Assembly (NCBI GenBank): GCA_900539145.1
Contig: UQAX01000007.1
Location: forward strand, 1-64,000
Length of the DNA: 64,000 bases
Source of the DNA: an uncultured Blautia sp.
Lineage (GTDB): Bacteria > Bacillota > Clostridia > Lachnospirales > Lachnospiraceae
Direction: 5' to 3'
Both the position numbers and the translations under genes were made by a program. The notes beneath the pieces were generated by a model. The model was not told where the DNA came from, made no database searches, and saw only the letters and a list, made by a program, of their open reading frames with translations. Below are positions 26,076 to 35,083 of the stretch, one piece after another; within the stretch, counting starts at the first letter, position 1, and each line of letters begins with the position of its first letter.

Positions 26076-29000
26076 ATGAGATTTATTGAAGACAGAATTT
26101 CCGTAATATGCAATGAATTAAAAGAATTAGCTTTTGTAAAAAAAGAACCGGTAAATGGAGTTGTTTATAAGAAGGGATTATATTTTTACCCTCATGAAGC
26201 AGATGAGTCAGCGAAACCATGGGAGGAGTTTGACAGCAAGACCATGCACTGGTACGGTCCGGATGAACATTATTGGTTCAGAGCACAGTATACGGTTCCA
26301 AAGAGCATGGACGGAAAGACTCTTTACCTCAAGGTGGCAACACAGGTAGACCACTGGGATTATGCAAGAAATCCACAGTTTTTGCTGTTTGTAAACGGAC
26401 AGATGACACAGGGTATGGATATTAACCACCAGACGGTAATGCTGGAAAAGAGTGCAAAAGAGGGGGATACCTATACCATTGATTTACAGGGGTATACAGG
26501 TGTTATGTTTGCGGAGCTGACATTTACCATGGAAGCCGTGGAAGTAGACGAAAGAATTAACGAGATTTACTATGACATCGTTGTTCCTCTTCAGGGATTT
26601 TCCAGAATGCCGGAAGATGATAAGGTGAGAAAAGACCTGCGTACAATCCTGAATAATACCGTTAATCTTTTGGATTTGCGTACACCTTATTCTGAGGAAT
26701 TTTATCAGTCCATAGAAGAAGCACGCAATTATATTCAGAAAGCATTATATGAAGATATGAGCGGTTACGAAGATGTGATTGCTACTTGTATCGGACATAC
26801 ACATATTGACGTGGCATGGCTTTGGACTGTGGCACAGACAAGAGAAAAAGTGGCAAGAAGCTTCTCCACTGTACTGAAATACATGGACGAGTATCCGGGA
26901 TACAGATTTATGTCCAGCCAGCCGGCGCTGTATCAGTTCCTGAAAGAGAGATATCCGGAAACTTACGAAAAGATTAAAGAACGTGTAAAAGAAGGCAGAT
27001 GGGAGCCGGAAGGCGGCATGTGGGTTGAAGCGGACTGTAATCTCACAAGCGGCGAGTCTCTGGTGCGTCAGTTCCTTTACGGAAAACGCTTCTTCAAAGA
27101 GGAATTTGGCATCGACAGCCGTATTTTATGGCTTCCTGACGTATTCGGCTATTCAGGCGCTCTGCCTCAGATTATGAAAAAGAGTGGTATTGACTATTTC
27201 ATGACTACAAAGCTGGCATGGAACCAGATTAACAAAGTTCCTTATGATACTATGATGTGGAGAGGAATTGACGGAAGTGAGATTTTCACTCACCTGATTA
27301 CTACTTTAGGCGTAGGACAGAGTGAAGCTGACTTCTTCACAACTTATAACGGTATGCTGCATCCTGATGCAATTCTGGGCGGTTGGCATCGTTATCAGAA
27401 TAAAGATATTAACAACGATATTCTTATTGCCTTCGGATACGGTGACGGAGGCGGCGGTCCTACAAGAGAAATGCTGGAAACCTCCAAACGTATGGAAAAA
27501 GGTATTCGTGGAATTCCAAAAGTACGTCAGGAGTTTGCAGGTAAATACTTTGAAGAGCTTGAGGAGCGTGTGGAAGGAAACAAGAGCCTGCCTGTATGGG
27601 AAGGTGAGCTGTATTTTGAATACCACAGAGGAACTTACACTTCTATGGGAAGAAATAAACGTTCTAACCGCAGATGTGAGCAGCTTTTAATGGATACAGA
27701 ATTATTGGAAGTGCTCACAGGAACAAGCGAAAAAGAGGAAATGGATAAAATCTGGAGAACCGTGCTTCTGAACCAGTTCCACGATATTTTACCGGGTTCT
27801 TCTATTGCAGAGGTATATGAAGTAACAAAGAAAGAATATGCAGAGATTGAAAGCCGTCTGGCAGAAATGATTGAAGAAAAGTTAAATCTTCTTACTGTTG
27901 ACGGAGAGGACAAAGTCAGCGTATTTAATACATTGGGATTTGAGAGAAATGACGTTGTAAACTTAGGCGACTGCCATGCAGCGGCATTGACAGATGAAAG
28001 CGGTAAGATTTATCCGGTACAGGAAACAGCAGATGGGGCAGTTGCTTATATTACAGACATTCCTGCAAAAGGCGGAAGAACTTTCCGTATTTTAGAAACA
28101 GCAGAAAAAGAAGCTTCCGACATTCAGATTACAGAAAACGGTGTGGAAACTCCGTTCTATCGTATTTCTATTGATGAAAACGGTCTGTTTACTTCTATTT
28201 ATGATAAAGAGTGCGACCGTGAAGTATTACAGGATGGAGCAAAAGGAAATCTCCTTCGTATGTATGAAGATAAACCAATGCACTATGACTGCTGGGATAT
28301 TGATATGTACTATTCTGAAAAATACTGGGATGCGGAAAAAGCAGATAAAATCCAGTGGACAGAAGAAGGCCCTGTACGTGCTACTTTGGAAATTCAGCGC
28401 ACAATCAGCAATTCTGTAATTAAACAGCAAATTCATTTCTATGCAGACAGCAGAAGAATTGACTTCTCTACATGGGTAGATTGGAAAGAGCATCAGCACT
28501 TACTGAAGGTTCACTTCCCTGTAAATATTCACTCAGATGAGGCAACCTTTGAAGTACAGTTCGGTAATCTGAAGAGAAAAATTCATGGAAATACAAGCTG
28601 GGATGAAGCCAGATTTGAAAGCTGCGGACAGAAGTGGATGGATATTTCCGAAGGTCACTATGGCGTCAGCTTGTTAAATAACTGTAAATACGGTTACTCT
28701 GCAAAAGACGGCAATATTGCTCTTACCTTGATAAAATCAGGTATTGAGCCGAATAAAACAGCAGACCAGGAAGAGCATATATTTACTTATGCTTTATATC
28801 CGCATAAAGAAACATGGAGCGCAGCAGGAACCGTTCAGGAGGCTTACAAGCTGAACCAGCCGGCTTATGCAGCGGCGGGAGAGCTGAAAAATTCAGGAAA
28901 ATCCTTTGTTTCTGTAAATAAAGATAATATTATTATTGAAACAGTAAAACCGGCGGAAAACGGCGACGGCATGATTGTTAGACTGTATGACTGTGAAAAC

Positions 29001-29165
29001 AGCCTGACAAAAGCAACGCTTACATTTTCCGAAGGAGAACTGGAAAGCGTAGAAGAATGTAACCTTATGGAAGAAAAAGAAGCAGATGTTGAGGCTTGCG
29101 GCAACAGCTTTACGGTATCTGTGAAACCTTATGAAATTAAGACTTATCGTGTGAGGTTAAAATAA
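26076..29165 (+). CDS. GH38 alpha-mannosidase
   Basis: This 1029-residue cytoplasmic enzyme has no signal peptide. The zinc-site motif GHTHIDVAWLWT (His243, Asp245) and nucleophile Asp355 in WLPDVFGYSGALPQI are intact, followed by the mid helical domain (NQFHDILPGSSI with the third zinc ligand His) and a long C-terminal beta domain. The length is typical for bacterial class II GH38 enzymes. It removes alpha-mannosyl residues from imported oligosaccharides, leaving a beta-mannoside for the GH130 phosphorylase. AAGGAG precedes the ATG by about 13 bases. The stop overlaps the GH3 start (TAATG). Confidence 0.9.
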   Translation: MRFIEDRISVICNELKELAFVKKEPVNGVVYKKGLYFYPHEADESAKPWEEFDSKTMHWYGPDEHYWFRAQYTVPKSMDGKTLYLKVATQVDHWDYARNPQFLLFVNGQMTQGMDINHQTVMLEKSAKEGDTYTIDLQGYTGVMFAELTFTMEAVEVDERINEIYYDIVVPLQGFSRMPEDDKVRKDLRTILNNTVNLLDLRTPYSEEFYQSIEEARNYIQKALYEDMSGYEDVIATCIGHTHIDVAWLWTVAQTREKVARSFSTVLKYMDEYPGYRFMSSQPALYQFLKERYPETYEKIKERVKEGRWEPEGGMWVEADCNLTSGESLVRQFLYGKRFFKEEFGIDSRILWLPDVFGYSGALPQIMKKSGIDYFMTTKLAWNQINKVPYDTMMWRGIDGSEIFTHLITTLGVGQSEADFFTTYNGMLHPDAILGGWHRYQNKDINNDILIAFGYGDGGGGPTREMLETSKRMEKGIRGIPKVRQEFAGKYFEELEERVEGNKSLPVWEGELYFEYHRGTYTSMGRNKRSNRRCEQLLMDTELLEVLTGTSEKEEMDKIWRTVLLNQFHDILPGSSIAEVYEVTKKEYAEIESRLAEMIEEKLNLLTVDGEDKVSVFNTLGFERNDVVNLGDCHAAALTDESGKIYPVQETADGAVAYITDIPAKGGRTFRILETAEKEASDIQITENGVETPFYRISIDENGLFTSIYDKECDREVLQDGAKGNLLRMYEDKPMHYDCWDIDMYYSEKYWDAEKADKIQWTEEGPVRATLEIQRTISNSVIKQQIHFYADSRRIDFSTWVDWKEHQHLLKVHFPVNIHSDEATFEVQFGNLKRKIHGNTSWDEARFESCGQKWMDISEGHYGVSLLNNCKYGYSAKDGNIALTLIKSGIEPNKTADQEEHIFTYALYPHKETWSAAGTVQEAYKLNQPAYAAAGELKNSGKSFVSVNKDNIIIETVKPAENGDGMIVRLYDCENSLTKATLTFSEGELESVEECNLMEEKEADVEACGNSFTVSVKPYEIKTYRVRLK

Positions 29166-31411
29166 TGACAGAAAATACTTACAGAGCCAAGGCAAAAGAA
29201 TTACTTGCTAACATGACTCTGCAGGAAAAAATCGGACAGTTAAATCAGAAGCTTTATGGATTTGGCATTTATGAGAGAAATGGTGATGAAATTTCTTTTA
29301 GTCAGGAATTTAAAGACGAAGTGGAGAAATACGGAGGTCTTGGAACTCTGTATGGTCTTTACCGAGCAGATCCTTGGTCTCAGAAAGATTATGAAAACGG
29401 TCTTTACGGCGAGAACGCCGTAAAGGCATATAATCAAATGCAGGAATATGTTCTGGAATATTCCAGACTGAACATTCCGGCATTGTTAAGCACAGAATGT
29501 CCTCACGGGCATCAGGCGCTTGACAGTTATCTTCTTCCTGTAAATCTGAATATGGGCGCTACCTTTCATCCGGAATTAATCCATTCTGCGTACAGTGTTT
29601 GCGGAAAGCAGCTTCGTCAGATGGGTGTGGATTTAGCGTTGATTTCCCTCCTTGATGTGGTAAGAGATCCACGATGGGGACGCAGCGAAGAATGTTTTTC
29701 AGAAGATCCGTATCTTTGTTCAAGAATGGCGGAGCAGATTGTAAAAGCAGTTCAGGATGAAGGTGTGTCCGTAGTGGCAAAACACTTTGCGGCACAGGGA
29801 GAGTGTACCGGAGGAATTAACGCCAGCGCAGCCAGAATTGGAGAGCGTGAGCTTCGGGAAATCCACCTTCCGGCAATGAAAGCCTGTGCAGATGCGGGCG
29901 TTGACGGTGTTATGGCAGCGTACAACGAGATTGACGGTGTGTTCTGTCATGCAAACCATCACCTTTTGACTGATATTTTAAGAGATGAAATGGGATTTGA
30001 CGGTGTGGTAATGGCAGACGGCTGTGCTATTGACCAGTTAAATGTTGTGACAGGTGATTGTGTTCGCTCCGGAGCGGCAGCACTTCGTGCAGGTGTAGAT
30101 ATCGGACTTTGGGATGAAGCCTATGGACATCTGGATGAAGCTCTTGAAAAAGGATATATCACAGAAGAAGATATTGACAGAGCAGTTCTTCGAGTATTAG
30201 AATTGAAAGTCAAAAGAGGTCTTTTTGAAAGTCCTCTTTTAGATGAAAACCAGAAACCGGAAGAGTATTCTTATGAGAAATATCCTCAGGCTTTGCAAAT
30301 TGCCAGAGAGTCTGTTGTCCTTCTGGAAAACAGAAATGATATCCTGCCTCTTTCAAAAGAGACACGGAAAATCGCAGTAATCGGACCAAATGCCGATGCG
30401 GTCTATAATCAGTTAGGAGATTACAGCCCTCAGGTGAAAAGAGAGAACTGCAGTACCGTATTAGACGGTGTGCGTTCTTACCTTGGGGACAAGGCAGTTT
30501 ATGCCAGAGGCTGCGGTGTCTTTGACGGCACACAGGAAGAATTGGAGGAGGCTGTAAAACTTGCAGAGCAGTCCGATATTACGATTTTAGTATTGGGCGG
30601 TTCTTCCAGCCGTTTCGGAGAAGTTTCCTTTGATGCAAACGGAGCGGCTATTTCTGAACACGGTGTTTCCATGGACTGCGGAGAAGGCGTGGACACTGCG
30701 GAACTTTCCCTTCCTGCTGTACAGAGAGAACTGGCAGAGAAAATTTTTGCCACAGGTTCTAAGGTCATTACCGTAATTATCGGAGGAAGAGCTTATGCGC
30801 TGGACGAAGTGGCAGAGAAGTCAGATGCGGTTCTGTATGGATTTTATCCGGGTATGCAGGGCGGAAAAGCCATTGGAGAAATTTTATTCGGGGAGGTAAA
30901 TCCTTCGGGAAGACTTCCTGTATCTCTGCCAAGATGTACAGGTCAGCTTCCAGTGTATTACAACTATAAAAATTCCTACCGAAGCATGCACTATTACAAT
31001 ATTCCGGATGGTGCAGCCTATACCTTTGGATATGGAAAGAGTTATACAAATTTTGAATATGAAGACATATCCTTTGGAAAGAAAGATGTAGCCATAGAGG
31101 AACTTCATAAGAACGGTATTCAGGTGGAAATGAGCATTAAAAATATTGGTGAGCAGGACGGCTATGCAGTGCCTCTTGTATACATTGCAGGAGAGCAGGG
31201 AAGTGTAGTGCGCCGTGCAAAAGAGTTAAAAGGCTTTCAAAAGATATGGCTGAAAAAGGGAGAAAGTAAAAAAGTCAGCATTTTCTTACCTTCTGAGGCA
31301 TTTGCAGTTTGGAATTCTGAAATGAAATTTACCGTAGAGCCGGGCAGAGTACAAATCATTTTGGAAGAAATGGGACAGACTGTGGGAAGTGAAACATTAA
31401 ATCTTTTTTAA
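29165..31411 (+). CDS. GH3 beta-glycosidase
   Basis: This 748-residue cytoplasmic enzyme has the GH3 layout: an N-terminal TIM barrel (KHFAAQGECTGG; RELREIHLPAMKACADAGVDGVMAAYNEIDG), nucleophile Asp285 in VVMADG, an alpha/beta sandwich (KIAVIGPNAD; GGSSSRFGEVSFDANG) and a C-terminal fibronectin-III-like domain (AYTFGYGKSYTNFEYED). The NagZ His-Asp motif is absent, so a beta-glucosidase or related activity fits better than NagZ-type N-acetylglucosaminidase. In the operon it may remove beta-linked glucose or another residue left after mannose trimming; the substrate is not certain. Confidence 0.85.
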   Translation: MTENTYRAKAKELLANMTLQEKIGQLNQKLYGFGIYERNGDEISFSQEFKDEVEKYGGLGTLYGLYRADPWSQKDYENGLYGENAVKAYNQMQEYVLEYSRLNIPALLSTECPHGHQALDSYLLPVNLNMGATFHPELIHSAYSVCGKQLRQMGVDLALISLLDVVRDPRWGRSEECFSEDPYLCSRMAEQIVKAVQDEGVSVVAKHFAAQGECTGGINASAARIGERELREIHLPAMKACADAGVDGVMAAYNEIDGVFCHANHHLLTDILRDEMGFDGVVMADGCAIDQLNVVTGDCVRSGAAALRAGVDIGLWDEAYGHLDEALEKGYITEEDIDRAVLRVLELKVKRGLFESPLLDENQKPEEYSYEKYPQALQIARESVVLLENRNDILPLSKETRKIAVIGPNADAVYNQLGDYSPQVKRENCSTVLDGVRSYLGDKAVYARGCGVFDGTQEELEEAVKLAEQSDITILVLGGSSSRFGEVSFDANGAAISEHGVSMDCGEGVDTAELSLPAVQRELAEKIFATGSKVITVIIGGRAYALDEVAEKSDAVLYGFYPGMQGGKAIGEILFGEVNPSGRLPVSLPRCTGQLPVYYNYKNSYRSMHYYNIPDGAAYTFGYGKSYTNFEYEDISFGKKDVAIEELHKNGIQVEMSIKNIGEQDGYAVPLVYIAGEQGSVVRRAKELKGFQKIWLKKGESKKVSIFLPSEAFAVWNSEMKFTVEPGRVQIILEEMGQTVGSETLNLF

Positions 31412-31424
31412 GGAGAAAAGAGAA

Positions 31425-33155
31425 ATGGATATTAGAGAAAACTATAATTTTTGGTGTACATCCCCTTACTTTGATGAGGACACAAAAGCGGAATTAAAAA
31501 GTATTTCCGACAATGAGGAAGAAATCGAAGAAAGATTTTATAAAAATCTGGAATTTGGAACAGGTGGTCTTCGTGGTATTATCGGAGCAGGAACAAATAG
31601 AATGAACCGTTACACCGTAAGAAAGGCAACACAGGGACTGGCAAATTATATTCTGAAAGAAAATGCACAGGAAAAGGGAATTGCCATTGCTTACGACTCC
31701 AGAAACAAATCCACAGAGTTTGCATGGGAAACAGCTCTTTGCATGGCTGCAAACGGTATCAAAGCATATATTTTCCCTGAACTTCGCCCAACACCAATGC
31801 TGTCCTTTGCTTTAAGAGAGCTGGGTTGTACAGCGGGGGTAGTTGTTACAGCAAGTCACAATCCGGCTGAATACAACGGATATAAAGTATACTGGGAAGA
31901 CGGCGCTCAGATTACAGCGCCTCGTGACAAAGATATTATTGCAGAAGTAAATGCCATTGAGTCTTATGACGAAGTGAAAACCATGAGCCGTGAAGACGCC
32001 ATGGAAGCAGGACTTTGTGAAATCATCGGTTCTGATATGGACGACCGTTATATTGAAGCGCTGAAAAAATTGGTACTGCGTCCGGATGCAATCAAACGTC
32101 AGGCAGACAAGATTAAAATTGTATACACTCCTTTACACGGAACAGGGAACATTCCTGTACGCCGTATTTTAAAAGAGCTGGGATTTGAAAATGTGTATGT
32201 GGTAAAAGAACAGGAACTTCCTGACGGAAACTTCCCAACAGTTCCTTATCCAAATCCGGAAGACAAGAAAGCTTTTGCATTAGCATTGGAACTTGCAAAA
32301 GAGAAGGACGCAGATTTAATTCTGGCTACTGACCCGGATGCTGACCGTTTAGGTATCTACGCAAAAGACCCGTCAGACGGAGAATACAAGAGCTTTACAG
32401 GAAATATGTCCGGAATGCTTATTCTGGAATACCTTCTTTCTCAGAAAAAAGAGCTGGGTATTCTGCCTAAAAACGGAGCAGTAGTTACTACTATCGTATC
32501 CGGAAAAATGGCAAAGAGAATTGCAGAAGCTTATAATGTAAAACTTATCGAAACTCTTACAGGATTTAAGTATATCGGTGAGCAGATTAAATTCTTTGAG
32601 CAGGATCATTCCAATGAATTCCTGTTCGGATATGAAGAAAGTTACGGCTGTCTGGAAGGTACTCATGCCAGAGATAAAGATGCTGTTGTAGCTGTTATGG
32701 CTTTATGTGAAGCAGCAGCTTACTATATGGACAAAGGCATTACTCTTTGTGAGCAGATGAACAACCTCTTTGAAACTTACGGTTTCTATAAAGAAGATTT
32801 ATGCACAATTACCTTAAAAGGTCAGAACGGAGCAAAACAGATTGCTGCTATTATGGAAAAAATCCGTAAAGAAGTTCCGGCGCAGCTGGGCGGTTCTGAG
32901 GTTCTGGCATTACGTGACTATGAGCTGGGTATTGTAAAAAATCCAAAAACAGGAGAAGAAAAAGGCACAGGACTTCCAAAATCCAATGTACTGTACTTTG
33001 AGCTGGAAAATGACGCATGGTGCTGTGTGCGCCCGTCAGGAACAGAGCCGAAGATTAAATTCTATGTAGGCGTAAGAGGAACAGACAGCGAAGATGCGGA
33101 AGCAAAAATGAATACATTGATGTGCGGAGTCAGAGCACTGGCAGAGGAGGAATAA
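31425..33155 (+). CDS. Phosphohexomutase (phosphoglucomutase/phosphomannomutase)
   Basis: This is a 576-residue alpha-D-phosphohexomutase. The phosphoserine is Ser144 in TASHNP, the metal loop is DPDADRLGI (from Asp303), the sugar-binding loop is GYEESYG and the phosphate-binding loop is RPSGTEPKIKFY. It belongs to the longer phospho-sugar mutase group. After the GH130 gene and before manA it should convert mannose-1-phosphate (and glucose-1-phosphate) to the 6-phosphate. Ribosome site AAGGAG. Confidence 0.9.
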   Translation: MDIRENYNFWCTSPYFDEDTKAELKSISDNEEEIEERFYKNLEFGTGGLRGIIGAGTNRMNRYTVRKATQGLANYILKENAQEKGIAIAYDSRNKSTEFAWETALCMAANGIKAYIFPELRPTPMLSFALRELGCTAGVVVTASHNPAEYNGYKVYWEDGAQITAPRDKDIIAEVNAIESYDEVKTMSREDAMEAGLCEIIGSDMDDRYIEALKKLVLRPDAIKRQADKIKIVYTPLHGTGNIPVRRILKELGFENVYVVKEQELPDGNFPTVPYPNPEDKKAFALALELAKEKDADLILATDPDADRLGIYAKDPSDGEYKSFTGNMSGMLILEYLLSQKKELGILPKNGAVVTTIVSGKMAKRIAEAYNVKLIETLTGFKYIGEQIKFFEQDHSNEFLFGYEESYGCLEGTHARDKDAVVAVMALCEAAAYYMDKGITLCEQMNNLFETYGFYKEDLCTITLKGQNGAKQIAAIMEKIRKEVPAQLGGSEVLALRDYELGIVKNPKTGEEKGTGLPKSNVLYFELENDAWCCVRPSGTEPKIKFYVGVRGTDSEDAEAKMNTLMCGVRALAEEE

Positions 33156-33158
33156 GAA

Positions 33159-34103
33159 ATGGCATTATTAAAATTACGTCCAAGCTATAAGGATTATTTG
33201 TGGGGCGGACATCGTCTGGTAGAGAAATACAACAAAGAATTTGATGGTGATATTCTGGCAGAAAGCTGGGAACTTTCCTGCCATCCGGACGGACCTTCTT
33301 ATGTTGTAAATGGTTCTTATGCAGGCAAAACATTGCAGGAATACATTGACTTAGAAGGAAAAAAAGTACTGGGAAATAACTGTCAGAAATTTGAAGAATT
33401 TCCTATTCTGGCTAAATTTATTGATGCGAAGGATAATCTTTCCATTCAGGTACATCCTGATAATGAATACGCTCTGAAAAATGAAGGTCAGTATGGAAAG
33501 ACAGAAATGTGGTACATTATGGATTGTGAAGAAGGTGCTTTCCTTTATTACGGATTTAAAAAAGAAGTCAGCAAAGAAGAATTCGAAGAAAGAATTAAAA
33601 CAGATACTTTGCTGGAGGTTTTAAATGCTGTTCCGGTACACAAGGGTGACGTGCTGTTTATTGAAGCAGGAACCATCCATGCAATCGGAAAAGGAATTGT
33701 TATTGCGGAAATTCAGCAGAACTCCAATGTAACTTACAGAGTATATGACTTTGGACGTGTGGGAAAAGACGGAAAGAAGAGAGAGTTACACATTGATAAA
33801 GCAGTGGAAGTAACCAACCGCGTTCCGATTTCTAGAAAAAATACTTGTTATCCTCATGTTGCAAGCTGTGACTATTTCACAGTAGACTGTCTGAACATGG
33901 ACGGAAAACTAATAAGTAACGTAAAAGGTTCTGTGAATGAAGACTCTTTCGTAAGTATTTTAATTATGGAAGGGGAAGGCACAATCTCCTGCGGAGGAGA
34001 AACTATTCCTTACAGAAAGGGAGACAGCTTCTTTATGTCAGCAGGAAGCGGTGAATATGAAATCAGCGGCGAATGTGAAGCGTTAATTACAACAGTGGGA
34101 TAA
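33159..34103 (+). CDS. manA: Mannose-6-phosphate isomerase, type I
   Basis: This 314-residue cupin isomerase interconverts mannose-6-phosphate and fructose-6-phosphate. Zinc-site residues are visible in SIQVHPDNEYALKNEGQYGKTEMWYI and IEAGTIHAIGKG. It closes the pathway: GH130 yields mannose-1-phosphate, the mutase gives mannose-6-phosphate and this enzyme feeds glycolysis. Its ribosome site GAGGAGG lies inside the end of the mutase gene, with 3 bp between stop and start. It is the last gene before a strong terminator. Confidence 0.92.
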   Translation: MALLKLRPSYKDYLWGGHRLVEKYNKEFDGDILAESWELSCHPDGPSYVVNGSYAGKTLQEYIDLEGKKVLGNNCQKFEEFPILAKFIDAKDNLSIQVHPDNEYALKNEGQYGKTEMWYIMDCEEGAFLYYGFKKEVSKEEFEERIKTDTLLEVLNAVPVHKGDVLFIEAGTIHAIGKGIVIAEIQQNSNVTYRVYDFGRVGKDGKKRELHIDKAVEVTNRVPISRKNTCYPHVASCDYFTVDCLNMDGKLISNVKGSVNEDSFVSILIMEGEGTISCGGETIPYRKGDSFFMSAGSGEYEISGECEALITTVG

Positions 34104-34107
34104 AAAT

Positions 34108-34150
34108 ACAACGAAAAATGCAACGTAAATTTTTACGTTGCATTTTTGCG
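34108..34150 (+). terminator. Terminator of the mannoside operon
   Basis: AAAAATGCAACGTAAA pairs with TTTACGTTGCATTTTT around a 2-base loop and is flanked by a further CAACG/CGTTG pair. The symmetry suggests activity on both strands. Confidence 0.9.
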
Positions 34151-34276
34151 TTGATATGATACGTGTTTTTAGAATGAATTATGTAGAAAGCATTATAACG
34201 TGACGGAGGATGAAGGAAAAATTATAAATGTTATCAGCAAAGTCATAAATACGTTATGTTGCACATTCTATAAAAC

Positions 34277-34326
34277 TGCTATTTTAATGTATTTAAATTG
34301 AAATAGCAATGAAATAGTAGTATAAT
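34277..34326 (+). promoter_or_regulatory. Promoter and palindromic operator of the toxin-antitoxin pair
   Basis: TTGAAA (34298-34303) and TATAAT (34321-34326) have a 17-bp spacer. TGCTATTTTAA (34277-34287) and TTGAAATAGCA (34298-34308) form an 11-bp inverted repeat with one mismatch, and its right arm covers the -35 box. This is the expected setting for autorepression by a RelB/DinJ antitoxin complex. Confidence 0.75.
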
Positions 34327-34352
34327 AAAATAAAAAATGGAGGGATACTAAG

Positions 34353-34646
34353 ATGGCAAGTACAATACAAGTTCGTGTTGATGATGATTTAAAAATGAAA
34401 TCAGACCAGCTTTTTAGAGAACTGGGAACAGATACTACTTCAGCAATAAGAATGTTTTTAACTCAGGCTGTGGCAAATGATGGTTTTCCATTTGAAATCA
34501 AAAAAACAGTGAGAAAACCTTATGTTGCAATGTCAGAAACAGAAATCTTAGAAAAACTGGAAAAATCCAGAAAATCTGCAGAACAGGGAAATTATAAATC
34601 TGCTGACTCTGTTATTATGGATATGAGGGAAAAGTATGGATTATAG
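34353..34646 (+). CDS. RelB/DinJ-family antitoxin
   Basis: This 97-residue protein has an N-terminal ribbon-helix-helix segment (TIQVRVDDDLKMKSDQLFRELGTDTTSAIRMFLTQAV, residues 4-39) with the DinJ-like GTDTTSAIRMFL motif, then a charged tail that would wrap the toxin. It overlaps the toxin gene by 11 bp. GGAGGGATA lies upstream of the ATG. It probably binds the palindrome over its own promoter. Confidence 0.85.
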   Translation: MASTIQVRVDDDLKMKSDQLFRELGTDTTSAIRMFLTQAVANDGFPFEIKKTVRKPYVAMSETEILEKLEKSRKSAEQGNYKSADSVIMDMREKYGL

Positions 34647-34950
34647 CATTGTAGTGACAAACGATGCAGAAGATGATTTAAATAGAGTTATTCAATATTT
34701 GTTGTTTGAGAAGAAAAGTAAACAAGCAGCAAAAGATGTTCTTGATGACTTTGAAAAAACAAAAGAAAAATTAAAAAATGTTGCGGGAAGTTTAAAGTTA
34801 TGTGATAATCCCAGACTTAAAATATTGGGATATCATAGAATTAATTTTTTGAAACACCGATATTTTATACTATATCGGATTGAGTCAAACCTTGTATTCA
34901 TAGATAATATTTTCCATGAACTTCAGGACTATGAAAATAAAATGATATAG
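34636..34950 (+). CDS. RelE/ParE-superfamily toxin
   Basis: This 104-residue protein with the RelE/ParE fold has YSIVVTNDAEDDLNRVIQYL at the N-terminus and NPRLKILGYHRINFLKHRYFILYRIE in the beta-sheet core. RelE-type enzymes cut mRNA on the ribosome and ParE-type proteins attack gyrase; the sequence does not decide between these. The upstream DinJ-like antitoxin and the 11-bp overlap support a functional pair. A terminator follows. Confidence 0.82.
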   Translation: MDYSIVVTNDAEDDLNRVIQYLLFEKKSKQAAKDVLDDFEKTKEKLKNVAGSLKLCDNPRLKILGYHRINFLKHRYFILYRIESNLVFIDNIFHELQDYENKMI

Positions 34951-34957
34951 AAACAAG

Positions 34958-34996
34958 AAGCAGGTGTAGTTTTTATGAGCATCACCTGCTTTTTTC
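34958..34996 (+). terminator. Terminator of the toxin-antitoxin pair
   Basis: AAGCAGGTG pairs with CACCTGCTT, followed by a T run. Confidence 0.88.
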
Positions 34997-35020
34997 AATT
35001 CCTTTCATTAGATAAAACAT

Positions 35021-35048
35021 TTGTTTTTCTTTAAAATAATGGTAAAAT
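35021..35048 (+). promoter_or_regulatory. Promoter of the cyclic-di-GMP gene cluster
   Basis: TTGTTT (35021-35026) and TAAAAT (35043-35048) are separated by 16 bp, about 36 bp before the first gene. Confidence 0.6.
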
Positions 35049-35083
35049 ATAAATAAACATTTCATTAAGTAAGGGAGAAACCT

